The notes: generated by a model not told the origin, from the letters alone. A DNA stretch of 64,000 nucleotides from Methylobacterium pseudosasicola (GCF_900114535.1 NZ_FOTK01000012.1:62001-126000); one strand, 5' to 3'; positions 16,993-26,298 are shown, counted from the stretch's first letter. Made by a program: numbers and translations.

Positions 16993-17277
16993 ATGCTCGC
17001 CAGCACTAGCTTGATCAAGTCGTCCTGGATCGCGGTCGATGTCGACCGCGATCGTGCGGAGCGCGTGCTCGTCGTCGAGACCTACATCGCTGTGAGCCCG
17101 CTGGAACCGAATTACGACGCCGCGCAGTACGATCGCGTCCTGTGCTGCGTGCAGAAGGTGCTGAAGGCGCATCCGGAGATCGACCGGGCGTCGATCCTCA
17201 GCATGCATCGCGGCTCCGGCTGCACCGCCCTGTTCCGCGAGCCGCCGTCGGATCTGGCGCGGCCGGCTGCGGCCTGA
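16993..17277 (+). CDS. Small unknown protein
   Basis: A 94-residue soluble protein, unrecognised. It reads as an alternating strand/helix domain: SSWIAVDVDRDRAERVLVVE, a central PNYDAAQYDRVLCCVQKVLK helix with two adjacent cysteines, and IDRASILSMHRGSGCTALF. GAGGAA seven bases before ATG 16993 fixes the start over an in-frame ATG at 16963. It is alone on its strand between frc and a convergent unknown gene. Confidence 0.6.
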   Translation: MLASTSLIKSSWIAVDVDRDRAERVLVVETYIAVSPLEPNYDAAQYDRVLCCVQKVLKAHPEIDRASILSMHRGSGCTALFREPPSDLARPAAA

Positions 17278-17313
17278 CGGTCTATCCGGCCTGAACGCGC
17301 GCCCGCAGCCGGA

Positions 17314-18015
17314 TCAAGGCGTTTCCGGCTCGGGACCGACCTGGGGCTCGTGCGATTCCAGCGCGACCCGGGCGGCGTGGAACCACCAGAGCGGGATGTC
17401 GCGATTGGCCTTGGTCAATTCCGATGCCCAGCCTTCTTTCGGCATCACCTCGGCCCGGTCGGCGAACAACCGGAGCGCGCTCTCCGCCCGCTCCCGCCGG
17501 CAGCGCTCACGGATCGCGGTGCGTTCGGCCTCGGCCCGGGCATCCGTCTGCTCGATCAGCCGGCGCGTCGCCAACTCGTCGGCATCGAAGGCGAAACGCT
17601 GCCAGAACGCTTCCGCTTCCCGGGCGACGTCGCGCTCCCGCTGCGCCACCGACACCGCCGCCTCGGCGTCTTGCTGCGCGGCCTCCGCCGCGTGGGCGCG
17701 CGCGAGGACGCGGTTATTGGCCTCCAAAAGCTCGCGTTCGCGCTCCGGGGCCATGCGCTGCCGCCGCAGCACGCGCAGTTCCTCGTCGCGCGCGGTCCGG
17801 TCGTTCAGATCCGAGAGCAGAGCGGCGAGGGGGCCGGCGGTCAGGGCGTCGGCGCGCCGAAGATAGCGCTCGCGCAGCCCCGGATGGTGGGTATCCAGCG
17901 TGTCGCCATCCCAGGCCGGATGGTTGGCGTTCCCGTTTCCATCGTGATCGTAGAGCGCGCGCGCCAGGGCGTGGCGCAGGTCGTCTGAGGACGGAGTCGC
18001 GGCGTGATCGTTCAT
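17314..18015 (-). CDS. Unknown protein with long charged helical region
   Basis: A 233-residue protein without a recognised domain. The N-terminal 50 residues hold a polar segment rich in Asp, Asn and His (YDHDGNGNANHPAWDGD). Residues about 75-190 are an Ala/Arg/Glu-rich helix, probably a coiled coil (RERELLEANNRVLARAHAAE). A C-terminal WASELTKANRDIPLWWFHAA segment follows. No signal peptide or membrane helix. The amphipathic C-terminal segment could be a docking surface. It converges with the preceding small gene. Confidence 0.55.
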   Translation of the reverse strand: MNDHAATPSSDDLRHALARALYDHDGNGNANHPAWDGDTLDTHHPGLRERYLRRADALTAGPLAALLSDLNDRTARDEELRVLRRQRMAPERERELLEANNRVLARAHAAEAAQQDAEAAVSVAQRERDVAREAEAFWQRFAFDADELATRRLIEQTDARAEAERTAIRERCRRERAESALRLFADRAEVMPKEGWASELTKANRDIPLWWFHAARVALESHEPQVGPEPETP

Positions 18016-18377
18016 GACGCTACGCTGGCGGCGAGTAACGGGACGGCTGTCAACGCGCTTGTGCAGCCGGAGGACTCATCAGCGCATGACGATCCGGTGT
18101 TGTCGCCCGGTAAAATCATCGTCCGCATGCAATCACCCGACCACCCGACGACGCGACACGATTGAGACTCTTTCGTCGCACGGTCGTTCCGGCGATCCGG
18201 TAAAGAGACCGCCGCGATTTTTACGGGGATGCCCGGTGCCACCGCCCGCCTACGTCTTTCACGGGGGATCCACCATCGCGGAAGACTGCGGTTCAAGCTT
18301 GTCACTGCGGATAAATTTTTGCGGAACCCCACGGTGGATACAGCCGGCGCAGTGGGGCGGCGGCGTCCGCGGCAGGT
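18016..18377. other. Gene-free stretch of about 360 bases
   Basis: Frames here lack ribosome sites and recognisable domains. No strong hairpin, repeat or promoter pair stood out. It separates two minus-strand genes. Confidence 0.45.
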
Positions 18378-18941
18378 TCACCCCTCAGATTTCCGGGCGA
18401 TCCGCTCCAGCGCCCCGAACATCGGCTCCAATTCGTCCGCGTCGAGACGGTGGAATCCGAGGGTCCGGCCCATGATTACGCCCAGGATCGCGAAGAACAG
18501 CACCGAACCCTCGCCCGGGCAGGCGCCGTTCATCCCGGCGAGCCGGTCGAGCTGGTCCGCCACGAAGGACCGGTAATCGTTCAGCGCCTCGGGATACTCG
18601 ATCGAAGCGAGCAGCAGGGCGCGCGACGACTCGTCATCGTCGCAATAATGCGAACGGGCATGGGCGACCATGGCCCGTGGCAGCTGCGCCGGGCCGGGCG
18701 CGAGTTCGCTTTCGCAATCGGCGATGCCGTCACGCAGCTCGGCGAGCTTGCGGGCGACAAGGGCCAGGATCAGCGCGTCCTTCGACGCGTAGTGATGGAG
18801 CACGCCGCCCTTGCTCAGGCCCGCCTCGGCCGCAACGGCGTCAATGGTCAACGCACGTGCGCCGCCCTTGCGCAAAACCGCGTCGGCCGCCTCCAGGATG
18901 ATCTCCGGCCGTTCCGCCAGCCGCTGCCGTTTCACGCGCAT
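18378..18941 (-). CDS. TetR-family repressor of the adjacent efflux operon
   Basis: A 187-residue regulator with a standard N-terminal helix-turn-helix: EIILEAADAVLRKGGARALT, IDAVAAEAGLSKGGVLHHY and ASKDALILALVA. The rest is a helical ligand-binding domain typical of drug-sensing TetR proteins (QLPRAMVAHARSHYC, DQLDRLAGMNGACPGEGS). The gene is divergent from a three-gene RND efflux operon, with a palindrome in the 84-base spacer. It most likely represses that operon and itself until an efflux substrate binds. The inducer cannot be told from sequence. Confidence 0.88.
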   Translation of the reverse strand: MRVKRQRLAERPEIILEAADAVLRKGGARALTIDAVAAEAGLSKGGVLHHYASKDALILALVARKLAELRDGIADCESELAPGPAQLPRAMVAHARSHYCDDDESSRALLLASIEYPEALNDYRSFVADQLDRLAGMNGACPGEGSVLFFAILGVIMGRTLGFHRLDADELEPMFGALERIARKSEG

Positions 18942-18958
18942 GGGTCACCATTTTAGAA

Positions 18959-18972
18959 ACCGACTGGACGGT
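18959..18972. promoter_or_regulatory. TetR-type palindromic operator
   Basis: ACCGACTGGACGGT has perfect outer ACCG/CGGT arms and an inner C/G match, five of seven pairs. It sits 18 bases from the repressor start and 54 bases from the chosen start of the first efflux gene, the expected place for shared repression. Similar ACCG-CGGT sites are used by other TetR efflux regulators. Confidence 0.6.
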
Positions 18973-19025
18973 ATGTAAGCGATCAAGTAGGAACGCGTCA
19001 CGCCGTGGGCTCCCATTCCGCCGCG

Positions 19026-20138
19026 ATGGTCGACCGCAAGATCCGCATGACCGCTCATCGATACACAGCCGTAGTGCTGGCGACGATCGCCCTCGCGACG
19101 GCGGCTGAGGGCGCCGAACCGACGACAGCGCCGGACTTGGCCCTGGCCCGCGTCCGTGTGGTCGAGGCGCAGCGCACCCCGGTCGCTTCCGAGGTCGTCC
19201 TGACCGGCGATATCCAGGCCCAGGCGCAGGTCAATGTTTCGTTCCGGACGAACGGTAAGGTCGCCGAGCGCCGGGTCGAGGTCGGCGATCACGTCGAGGC
19301 CGATCAGGTCCTCGCCGTGCTGGAGCCGCTGACCCAGCGGGCCAATCTCGACAACGCCAAGGCCGCCCTGGCCTCGGCGGAGGCGCGGCTGACCCAGGCC
19401 AAGATGGCCTATGAGCGACAGAAGCAGCTCCTGGCAGGCGGCTACACCACGCGGCCGAGCTACGACAATGCCGAGCAGGAGCTGCGGACCGCGCAGGCCG
19501 CGGTCGATTCGGCCAACGCTGCGCTCGGGACCGCGCAGGAGCAGTTCTCCTACACGGAGTTGCGCGCCGGCGTGTCGGGAATCGTCACGAGCCGCAGCGT
19601 CGAGGTCGGCCAAGTGGTCCAGTCCGGCCAGACCGTCTTGGTCCTCGCCCAGGACGGGCCGCGGGACGCGGTGTTCAATGTCTACGAATCGCTGACCGCG
19701 CGACCGCCGGGCGACAAGACCATCACGGTGACGCTGCAGACGAACCCGGCGATCTCGGCACGCGGCACCGTGCGCGAGGTCTCGCCGACGGTGGATGCGT
19801 CGAGCGGCACGGTCCGGGTCAAGATCGGCCTGGAACAGACGCCGCCGGCCATGGGATTGGGCGCCGTCGTCATCGGCCACGGGCGCTTCGCGCCGCATGA
19901 TGCGGTGATCCTGCCCTGGTCGGCACTCTATCGCTACGACGGCCATCCGGCGGTCTGGATCTACGATGCCGGCCGCCGGACCGTCTCGGTCCGCGCGGTC
20001 GAGATCGACCGGTACGGGCCGGATGTCATCGCCTTGAAGAGCGGCGTCGAGCCGGGCGAGCGCGTCGTCATCGCGGGAATCCAATTTCTGCGGCCGGGGC
20101 AGGAGGTTGCCGCTGCCCTCGTCGGAGGCAACCCATGA
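19026..20138 (+). CDS. RND efflux periplasmic adaptor subunit (first of two)
   Basis: A 370-residue membrane-fusion protein. After a cleavable-looking signal (YTAVVLATIALATAAEGAE), a beta-barrel/lipoyl segment (VTLTGDIQAQAQVN-like start, VNVSFRTNGKVAERRVEVGD) leads into a coiled-coil hairpin (about 105-160: LDNAKAALASAEARLTQAK) and returns to GIVTSRSVEVGQVVQSGQTV. Such adaptors link an inner-membrane RND pump to an outer-membrane channel. It overlaps the next adaptor gene by four bases. Starts at GTG 19005, ATG 19026 and ATG 19047 are all possible; none has a strong ribosome site. The spacer upstream carries the TetR operator. Confidence 0.87.
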   Translation: MVDRKIRMTAHRYTAVVLATIALATAAEGAEPTTAPDLALARVRVVEAQRTPVASEVVLTGDIQAQAQVNVSFRTNGKVAERRVEVGDHVEADQVLAVLEPLTQRANLDNAKAALASAEARLTQAKMAYERQKQLLAGGYTTRPSYDNAEQELRTAQAAVDSANAALGTAQEQFSYTELRAGVSGIVTSRSVEVGQVVQSGQTVLVLAQDGPRDAVFNVYESLTARPPGDKTITVTLQTNPAISARGTVREVSPTVDASSGTVRVKIGLEQTPPAMGLGAVVIGHGRFAPHDAVILPWSALYRYDGHPAVWIYDAGRRTVSVRAVEIDRYGPDVIALKSGVEPGERVVIAGIQFLRPGQEVAAALVGGNP

Positions 20139-21232
20139 GTGTGCGCGCGGTTCTGGCGGTCCCCGCACTCGCCCTCATTCTCGGTGGTTGCGATAGCCAT
20201 GGCGACACGCCCAAGGAGGCGGCCGCGCCGGTACGTCCGGTGCTGACGCAGGTCGCCGTGCCGAGCGACAGCATCGCGTTCGGCCCCTTCGCCGGCACGA
20301 TCGAGCCCCGCTACCAGTCGCAGCTCGGCTTCCAGATTCCTGGCCGGATGGTGGCGCGCGACGTGACCGTCGGCGACATCGTCAAGAAGGGGCAGCGTCT
20401 GGCCGCCCTCGACACCGTGGTCACGCGCTTCGACCTGACCCGGGCCGAGGCCGATCTCGCCGACGCGCGGGCGCAGGCCGAGAACGCGGAGGCCGCTGAA
20501 ATTCGCGCCCGGCGCCTGATTGCGGGCAACAACGTCTCGCAAGCGACCCTCGACCAGGCGGTGGCCAAGCGTGACACCGCCCGGGCGCGGGTCGATCAGG
20601 CCGTGGCGAGCCTCCAGAAGGCCCGGGACCAGATGGGCTACACCGAGCTCAAAGCCGAGTTCGACGGCGTCGTCACCCAGCGCCTCGCCGAGGTCGGGCA
20701 GGTGCTCAGCGCCGGCCAGGGCGTCGTCACCGTCGCCCGGCCGGAGATCCGCGAGGCGGTGGTCGATATTCCGGAGCAGTATGTCGGCGCCCTGCCGGCG
20801 GATGGCGTGTTCTCGGTCTCGCTCCAAAGTGCGCCGGAGCTGACGGCCAAGGGCCGCGTCCGCGAGATCGCGCCGCTCGCCGAGGCCGGGACGCGTTCCC
20901 GGCGCATCCGCATCACCCTGGAGGATCCCGGCCCCGCCTTCCGGCTCGGTGCGACCATCGACGTGTCGCTCATGCGCACGGTTCCGCGCCGCTTCCTCCT
21001 GCCGGATTCCGCGCTGCTTCAAGACGGCGAGCGCCGCTCGGTCTGGATCGTCGCCGCGGACGGCAAGTCGGTGACGCGCCGCGACGTGACGCCGGCCTCC
21101 CCCCCGGAGGGAGACGAGGGCGGGCGCGTCGCCATCCGCGACGGTCTCACGCCGGGCGAGCGGATCGTCGTGGCGGGCGTCCACACCCTGCGCGAAGGCC
21201 AGGCCGTGCGCCTGACCGACGACGCCCGTTGA
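20135..21232 (+). CDS. RND efflux periplasmic adaptor lipoprotein (second of two)
   Basis: A 365-residue second adaptor with its own lipoprotein signal: MSVRAVLAVPALALILGGC, lipobox LGGC with Cys19. The order of parts is as in the first: LGFQIPGRMVARDVTVGD lipoyl half, a coiled-coil hairpin (about 90-155, LTRAEADLADARAQAENAEA), FDGVVTQRLAEVGQVLSAGQ, then beta-barrel and membrane-proximal domains ending LREGQAVRL. The start overlaps the previous stop (ATGA). Two non-identical adaptors, one lipidated and one apparently not, suggest a mixed adaptor ring as in TriABC-type systems. Confidence 0.88.
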   Translation: MSVRAVLAVPALALILGGCDSHGDTPKEAAAPVRPVLTQVAVPSDSIAFGPFAGTIEPRYQSQLGFQIPGRMVARDVTVGDIVKKGQRLAALDTVVTRFDLTRAEADLADARAQAENAEAAEIRARRLIAGNNVSQATLDQAVAKRDTARARVDQAVASLQKARDQMGYTELKAEFDGVVTQRLAEVGQVLSAGQGVVTVARPEIREAVVDIPEQYVGALPADGVFSVSLQSAPELTAKGRVREIAPLAEAGTRSRRIRITLEDPGPAFRLGATIDVSLMRTVPRRFLLPDSALLQDGERRSVWIVAADGKSVTRRDVTPASPPEGDEGGRVAIRDGLTPGERIVVAGVHTLREGQAVRLTDDAR

Positions 21233-21254
21233 GCCGGTCGGACGAGGGTTCCCC

Positions 21255-24200
21255 GTGAAGGATTTCAATCTCTCCGACTGGGCACTCGGGCATCGCTCGT
21301 TCGTCTGGTTCCTGATGGCGGTCGCCCTTGTCGCGGGCGTGATGGCCTATAGCCGCCTCGGCCGCGAGGAGGACCCGCCGTTCACGATCAAGACCGTGGT
21401 CGTGCAGACAACTTGGCCAGGCGCGACGATCAAGGACACGATCGATCAGGTCACCGACCGCGTCGAGAAGGAGCTGCAGCAGCTCAACGGTCTGGACTAC
21501 GTCCGCAGCTATACGACGCCGGGCTCCTCGACAGTGTTCGTGCAGTTCCGCGATACGCTGAAGAAGTCCGACGTGCAGCCGGCCTTTTATCAGGTCCGCA
21601 AGCGCCTCGGCGACATCAAGGGCCAGTTCCCGGAGGGCGTGCAGGGCCCGTTCTTCAACGACGAGTTCGGCGACGTCTACGGCAACATCTACGCCTTCAC
21701 GGCCGACGGCCTGACCTACCGGCAGCTGCGCGACTACGTCGAGGGCGTGCGCACCGAGATCCTGCGGGTGCCCGATATCGGCAAGACCCAGCTGATCGGC
21801 ACCCAGGCCGAGACGATCTTCCTCGACTTCTCGACCCGCAAGCTTGCCGGTTACGGGATCGACTTCCAAGCGCTGATCAAGGCGCTTCAGGCCCAGAACG
21901 CGGTCTCGGCCTCCGGGGTGGTACAGGCCGGGCCGGAGCGCGTGTCGCTGCGGGTCAGCGGCTCCTTCACCTCGGAAGCCTCGCTTCAGGACGTGAACCT
22001 GCGGGTCAACGACCGCTTCTTCCGGCTGGCCGACATCGCCGATATCAGTCGCGGCTACGAGGATCCGCCCGCCCCGATGTTCCGGGTCAACGGCGAGCCG
22101 GCCATCGGCCTCGCCATAGCCATGCGGCCGGGCGCCAACCTGCTGCATTTCGGCGAAGCTCTGAAGGAGCAGATGCGGCGGATCGAGGGAACGCTGCCGG
22201 TGGGCGTGGGCGTCCATCTGATCTCGGACCAGCCCAAGCAGGTCGAGCACGCGGTCGGCGGCTTCACCGAGGCGCTGGTCGAGGCCGTCGTGATCGTGCT
22301 CGCCGTCAGCTTCGTGAGCCTCGGCGTCCGGGCCGGACTGGTGGTTTCGGTCTCGATTCCCCTCGTGCTGGCGATCGTCTTCGTCATCATGCAGTTGATG
22401 GACGTGACGCTGCAGCGCATCTCGCTCGGCGCCCTGATCATCGCGCTCGGCCTCTTGGTCGATGATGCCATGATCACCGTCGAGATGATGGTCGCGCGGC
22501 TCGAACGCGGCGACACGCTCCGCAAGGCCGCGACCTTCGCCTACACCTCGACGGCCTTCCCGATGCTGACCGGCACCCTGGTGACGGTGGCGGGCTTCCT
22601 GCCGATCGGCTTCAACGGCTCGGGGGCGGGCGAATACACCTATTCGCTGTTCGTCGTCCTAGCCGCGTCGCTGCTGGTCTCCTGGGTGGTGGCCGTCCTG
22701 TTCGCGCCGCTGATCGGCGTCACGCTCCTGCCGAAGACCGTGAAGCACCACGCCGAGAAGCGCGGCTTCCTGACCCGCATGTTCCTCGGAATGCTCAAGG
22801 TCGCGATGGCCTGGCGCTGGACCACAGTCGCTCTTTGCCTCGCCCTGATGGCGGCGGCGATCGTCGGCATGGGCCACGTCCAGCAGCAGTTCTTCCCGTC
22901 CTCCGATCGCTCCGAGGTGCTGGTCGACCTGACGCTGCCGCAGAACGCCACCATCGCCGAGACCAAGGCGCAGATGGACCGGTTCGAGGCGAAGCTGAAG
23001 GACGATCCGGACGTGACGAGCTGGTCGTCCTATGTCGGCCAGGGCGCGGTGCGCTTCTACCTCCCCCTCGACCAGCAGCTCTCCAACGCGTTCTACGGTC
23101 AGATCGTCGTCGTCACGAAGTCCCTCGAAATTCGCGACCAAGTCATGGCCCGCCTCCAGACGATCGGAAAGCGCGATTTCGTCGGTACGGACGTGCTGGT
23201 CCAGCCGCTGAGCCTCGGGCCGCCGGTGGGCCGGCCGGTCCAGTATCGGCTGAGCGGCGCGAACATGGAGACGGTCCGCCGCCTCGCCCTGGACCTCGCC
23301 AACGTGGTCGCCACGGATCGGCGCCTCGATGTGCCCACCTTCGACTGGAACGAGCCCGGCAAGGTCCTGCGGGTCGAGATCCTTCAGGACAAGGCGCGCC
23401 AACTCGGCGTGACCAGCCAGGACATCGCCGGCATCCTCAACGGCATCGAGGGCGGCCAGGCGATCACGCAGGTGCGCGACTCGATCTACCTCGTGAACGT
23501 CGTCGGGCGGGCGCGGGCCGCCGAGCGCTCGTCACTCGACACGCTGCAATCCCTCCAGGTCGGACTCGCCAACGGCTCGGTCGTGCCGCTGCTCTCCTTC
23601 GCGCGGATCGGCTACGACCTTGAGCAGCCAATCGTCTGGCGGCGCAACCGGCTTGCGACCGTGACGGTGCGCGCCACGATCCGCGACACGACCCAGCCGG
23701 CCACCATCGTGACCGCGCTTCAGCCCGGGATCGATGCCTTCGCGAAGGCGCTGCCCGAGGGCTACACCCTGGAGACCGGCGGTTCCGTCGAGGAATCGGC
23801 CAAGGGCCAGGGCCCGATCGCCGCCGTGGTCCCGGTGATGCTGCTCACCATGGCGCTGCTGCTGATGGTCCAGCTCCACAGCGTCGGCCGGATGCTGCAC
23901 GTCTTCACGGTGGCGCCGCTCGGGCTGATCGGCGTCGTGCCGGCGCTGCTGCTGTTCGACAAGCCAATGGGCTTCGTGGCGATCCTCGGCATCCTGGCCC
24001 TAATCGGCATCATCATCCGCAACGCCGTGATCCTGGTGAGCCAGATCGAAGAGTTCCGGGCCGAGGGCATGGCGCCTTGGGATGCCGTTTACGAGGCGAC
24101 GCATCACCGAATGCGGCCGATCCTGCTGACCGCGGCGGCGGCGAGCCTAGGCCTGATCCCGATCGCCCGGGAGGTGTTCTGGGGGCCCATGGCCTTCGCG

Positions 24201-24320
24201 ATGATCGGCGGCATCCTGGCGGCGACGTTCCTCACGCTGCTGTTCATGCCCGCCCTCTATGTCGGCTGCTACCGGATTCGACCGGAAAGCCACGACCGGC
24301 CTCCGGCGCAGCCCGCCTGA
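21255..24320 (+). CDS. RND-family efflux pump, inner-membrane permease
   Basis: A 1021-residue AcrB-like pump. Helix 1 lies at about 14-34, a large periplasmic loop follows, and helices 2-6 lie near 335-500. Helix 4 contains the proton-relay pair in LIIALGLLVDDAMITVEMM (Asp about 403-404). Helix 7 is near 525, with a second loop and five C-terminal helices (VVPVMLLTMALLLMVQL, GFVAILGILALIGIIIRNAV). The GREEDPPFTIKTVVV segment is typical of the Alpha/Beta-proteobacterial drug/solvent branch. The GTG start follows the adaptor by 22 bases. No outer-membrane factor gene follows, so the pump must borrow a TolC-like channel. Confidence 0.93.
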   Translation: MKDFNLSDWALGHRSFVWFLMAVALVAGVMAYSRLGREEDPPFTIKTVVVQTTWPGATIKDTIDQVTDRVEKELQQLNGLDYVRSYTTPGSSTVFVQFRDTLKKSDVQPAFYQVRKRLGDIKGQFPEGVQGPFFNDEFGDVYGNIYAFTADGLTYRQLRDYVEGVRTEILRVPDIGKTQLIGTQAETIFLDFSTRKLAGYGIDFQALIKALQAQNAVSASGVVQAGPERVSLRVSGSFTSEASLQDVNLRVNDRFFRLADIADISRGYEDPPAPMFRVNGEPAIGLAIAMRPGANLLHFGEALKEQMRRIEGTLPVGVGVHLISDQPKQVEHAVGGFTEALVEAVVIVLAVSFVSLGVRAGLVVSVSIPLVLAIVFVIMQLMDVTLQRISLGALIIALGLLVDDAMITVEMMVARLERGDTLRKAATFAYTSTAFPMLTGTLVTVAGFLPIGFNGSGAGEYTYSLFVVLAASLLVSWVVAVLFAPLIGVTLLPKTVKHHAEKRGFLTRMFLGMLKVAMAWRWTTVALCLALMAAAIVGMGHVQQQFFPSSDRSEVLVDLTLPQNATIAETKAQMDRFEAKLKDDPDVTSWSSYVGQGAVRFYLPLDQQLSNAFYGQIVVVTKSLEIRDQVMARLQTIGKRDFVGTDVLVQPLSLGPPVGRPVQYRLSGANMETVRRLALDLANVVATDRRLDVPTFDWNEPGKVLRVEILQDKARQLGVTSQDIAGILNGIEGGQAITQVRDSIYLVNVVGRARAAERSSLDTLQSLQVGLANGSVVPLLSFARIGYDLEQPIVWRRNRLATVTVRATIRDTTQPATIVTALQPGIDAFAKALPEGYTLETGGSVEESAKGQGPIAAVVPVMLLTMALLLMVQLHSVGRMLHVFTVAPLGLIGVVPALLLFDKPMGFVAILGILALIGIIIRNAVILVSQIEEFRAEGMAPWDAVYEATHHRMRPILLTAAAASLGLIPIAREVFWGPMAFAMIGGILAATFLTLLFMPALYVGCYRIRPESHDRPPAQPA

Positions 24321-24338
24321 GCGACCGGCCACACCGAT

Positions 24339-24406
24339 CGCAGCGTGGGCCCACGCTGCGGTGAGCGGTCGGCCCGCCCCTCCGCCCCCTCGGGGCGGGC
24401 CGACCG
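24339..24406 (+). terminator. Double hairpin ending the efflux operon
   Basis: First, a perfect 22-base palindrome (24339-24360, arms CGCAGCGTGGG). Then a 15-base perfect stem, CGGTCGGCCCGCCCC (24366-24380) with 24392-24406, around an 11-base C-rich loop. There is no T-run, but two GC-rich stems directly after the operon strongly suggest transcript ending or 3' protection. Confidence 0.65.
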
Positions 24407-24497
24407 TGATTCATCCCAGGGTCATGTCGTGCCGCAGGCTGAAACTCCCGGCTGTCCCCGCGCGTAAGCGGGACCAGAGCCGAGGAACTCCGCCCGC

Positions 24498-24719
24498 ATG
24501 AACGCCTTCATCGCCGTCGTCCTGGTCTGCGCCAACGGTCTCGCCCAGGAGGCCTGCACCGATGCCGAGGCGCTGGAGGTGCGCAAGGTCCGCGTCGCCA
24601 ACGAGCTCGGCTGCGCCACCGGCTGGCAGGAGATCATCGCCCGCACCGAGCGGCGCGACGAGATCGGCAAGTCCGCCTACCTCAAGACCGAGTGCCGCCG
24701 GGTGAAGGAGCCGCAGTGA
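24498..24719 (+). CDS. Small secreted unknown protein with four cysteines
   Basis: A 73-residue protein. MNAFIAVVLVCANGLAQE looks like a short signal peptide. The mature part has three cysteines (EACTDAEA, ELGCATGW, KTECRRV), allowing a disulfide if exported. Family not recognised. No clear ribosome site, but the reading frame has strong third-position GC bias and sits between a terminator and a convergent gene, so it is probably real. Confidence 0.5.
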   Translation: MNAFIAVVLVCANGLAQEACTDAEALEVRKVRVANELGCATGWQEIIARTERRDEIGKSAYLKTECRRVKEPQ

Positions 24720-24739
24720 CGGCGCGGAGCCGGGCGCCG

Positions 24740-25117
24740 CTACTTGTCGTACTTGATGTAAGCGAAGCGCGGATCGGACGGCGTGCCGTCGAGGCCCTGT
24801 CCCTCCAATGCCGGCTGCCAGGACACGACCTCCTCGATCTTCTTGGCCAGAGCGAAATCCTTCTCGGTGATGCCCTTGGCCGCATGGTTCATCAGCCGGA
24901 CCTCCACCCAGGCATAGGAAGCGGTGATGTCGGGGTGGTGCCAGGCCGCCTCGGCGAGGTGGCCCACCGTGTTGATGACCATGAGCGTGCCCTTCCAGCC
25001 CGCCGTCTTGTAGGTGCGGCGGATCCAGCCCTCCTCCAGCCGCCATTGCGGCAGCTCGGCCTTCAGCCGGGCCTCCACCGCCGCCTCGTCCAGAACGCCC
25101 TCGCGCCGCTCGCTCAT
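24740..25117 (-). CDS. phhB: 4a-hydroxytetrahydrobiopterin dehydratase (PCD/DCoH family)
   Basis: A 125-residue pterin-4a-carbinolamine dehydratase that regenerates pterin cofactor for aromatic amino acid hydroxylases, or acts in molybdopterin-type metabolism. The active-site motif WHHPDITASYAWVEVRLMNH (59-78) supplies the histidines, and KGITEKDFALAKKIEE (81-96) is also typical. ATG 25117 is used because MSERREGVLDEAAVEARL begins the family fold there, with GACGAGG upstream. No hydroxylase is adjacent. Length is slightly above average owing to a C-terminal extension ending RFAYIKYDK. Confidence 0.88.
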   Translation of the reverse strand: MSERREGVLDEAAVEARLKAELPQWRLEEGWIRRTYKTAGWKGTLMVINTVGHLAEAAWHHPDITASYAWVEVRLMNHAAKGITEKDFALAKKIEEVVSWQPALEGQGLDGTPSDPRFAYIKYDK

Positions 25118-25314
25118 TCGCCTCGTCCCATTTGTCCCAGTGTCGCGGGGCGAGGGTGCCCGTGTGGCCGGCGGCGCGCAAGCGCGCAGCGGCATCCGGC
25201 ACGGTGGACGGCGTGTCGCGCGAGCCCTATGACCTTTTTCCAATGGCGTCAGGACAAGTCCCCGCCCAAGTCTGCGATGTCTGAAGACCGCACAATACGA
25301 TGGGAGAAGGCGTG

Positions 25315-26298
25315 ATGCTGTCACGGCGCGCAATGCTCGCCGGCGGCCTGCTCGGCGGTCTCGGCCTGCGGGCAGCGCGGGCGGACGTGCCGGTGATCCG
25401 CCTCGGAAGCCTGCCTTTCGGGACCTCGACCTGGGAGGCGGCGGTGATCAAGGCCCGCGGCCTCGATACCGCCAACGGCTTCCAGCTCGACGCGGTCAAG
25501 CTCGCCGGCAACGATGCGGCGCGGATCAGCTTCATCGGCGGACAGGTCGACACGATCGTCGGCGACCTGCTCTGGGCGGCGCGCCTAGGCAATGACGGCC
25601 AGGCGGTGCGCTTCATCCCGTACTCGACCTCGGAGGGCGCAGTGATGGTGCCGGCCGACAGCCCGATCAAGAGCCTGAAGGATCTCGACGGCAAGCGCTT
25701 CGGCGTCGCCGGCGGTCCGCTCGACAAGAACTGGCTGCTCCTGCGGGCGCAGGCCAAGGACGCCGCCGGGATCGACCTAGAGCATGCCGCCGAGATCGCC
25801 TACGGCGCGCCACCCTTGATCACCCTGAAGCTGGAGCAGGGCGCGCTGGACGCGGCGCTGACCTACTGGACCTATTGCGCACGGCTCGAGGCCAAGGGCT
25901 TCCGCCGGCTGGTGGGCGCCGAGGACATCATGCACGCGCTGGGCGTGGCCGGTGACGTATCCCTGATCGGCTACCTGTTCCAGGACACCACCGTGAAGGA
26001 GAAGCCCGAGGCGGTGGCCGGGTTCGCGCGAGCGTCCCGCGCCGCCAAGGAGATGCTGGCCGCCGATCCCAGCACCTGGGAGGTCGTGCGCCCGCTGATG
26101 GCGGCGGAGAACGACGCGACCTTCGAGGCCCTAAAGCGCGACTTCCTCTCCGGCATCCCGCGCCGCCCGGTGGCGGCAGAGCGGACCGATGCCGAGAAGC
26201 TCTACGCCGTGATGTCGCGCCTCGGCGGCCCCCGCCTCGTCGGCAAGGGCGCCGGGCTGCCGCCGGACCTCTACTACGACAGCGGCCGCAATGGTTGA
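25315..26298 (+). CDS. NitT/TauT-type ABC importer, substrate-binding protein
   Basis: A 327-residue periplasmic protein. The N-terminus MLSRRAMLAGGLLGGLGLRAARAD has a twin Arg and hydrophobic core, so Tat export is possible. The mature sequence has the class seen in sulfonate, nitrate and pyrimidine-precursor binding proteins: IRLGSLPFGTSTWEAAVIKA, VGDLLWAARLGNDG, KSLKDLDGKRFGVAGG and ALDAALTYWTYCARLEAKGF. GGGAGAAGG lies before ATG 25315, deciding this start. Permease and ATPase genes follow on the same strand. Ligand cannot be told; the aromatic-rich segment around YWTYC may line the pocket. Confidence 0.85.
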   Translation: MLSRRAMLAGGLLGGLGLRAARADVPVIRLGSLPFGTSTWEAAVIKARGLDTANGFQLDAVKLAGNDAARISFIGGQVDTIVGDLLWAARLGNDGQAVRFIPYSTSEGAVMVPADSPIKSLKDLDGKRFGVAGGPLDKNWLLLRAQAKDAAGIDLEHAAEIAYGAPPLITLKLEQGALDAALTYWTYCARLEAKGFRRLVGAEDIMHALGVAGDVSLIGYLFQDTTVKEKPEAVAGFARASRAAKEMLAADPSTWEVVRPLMAAENDATFEALKRDFLSGIPRRPVAAERTDAEKLYAVMSRLGGPRLVGKGAGLPPDLYYDSGRNG

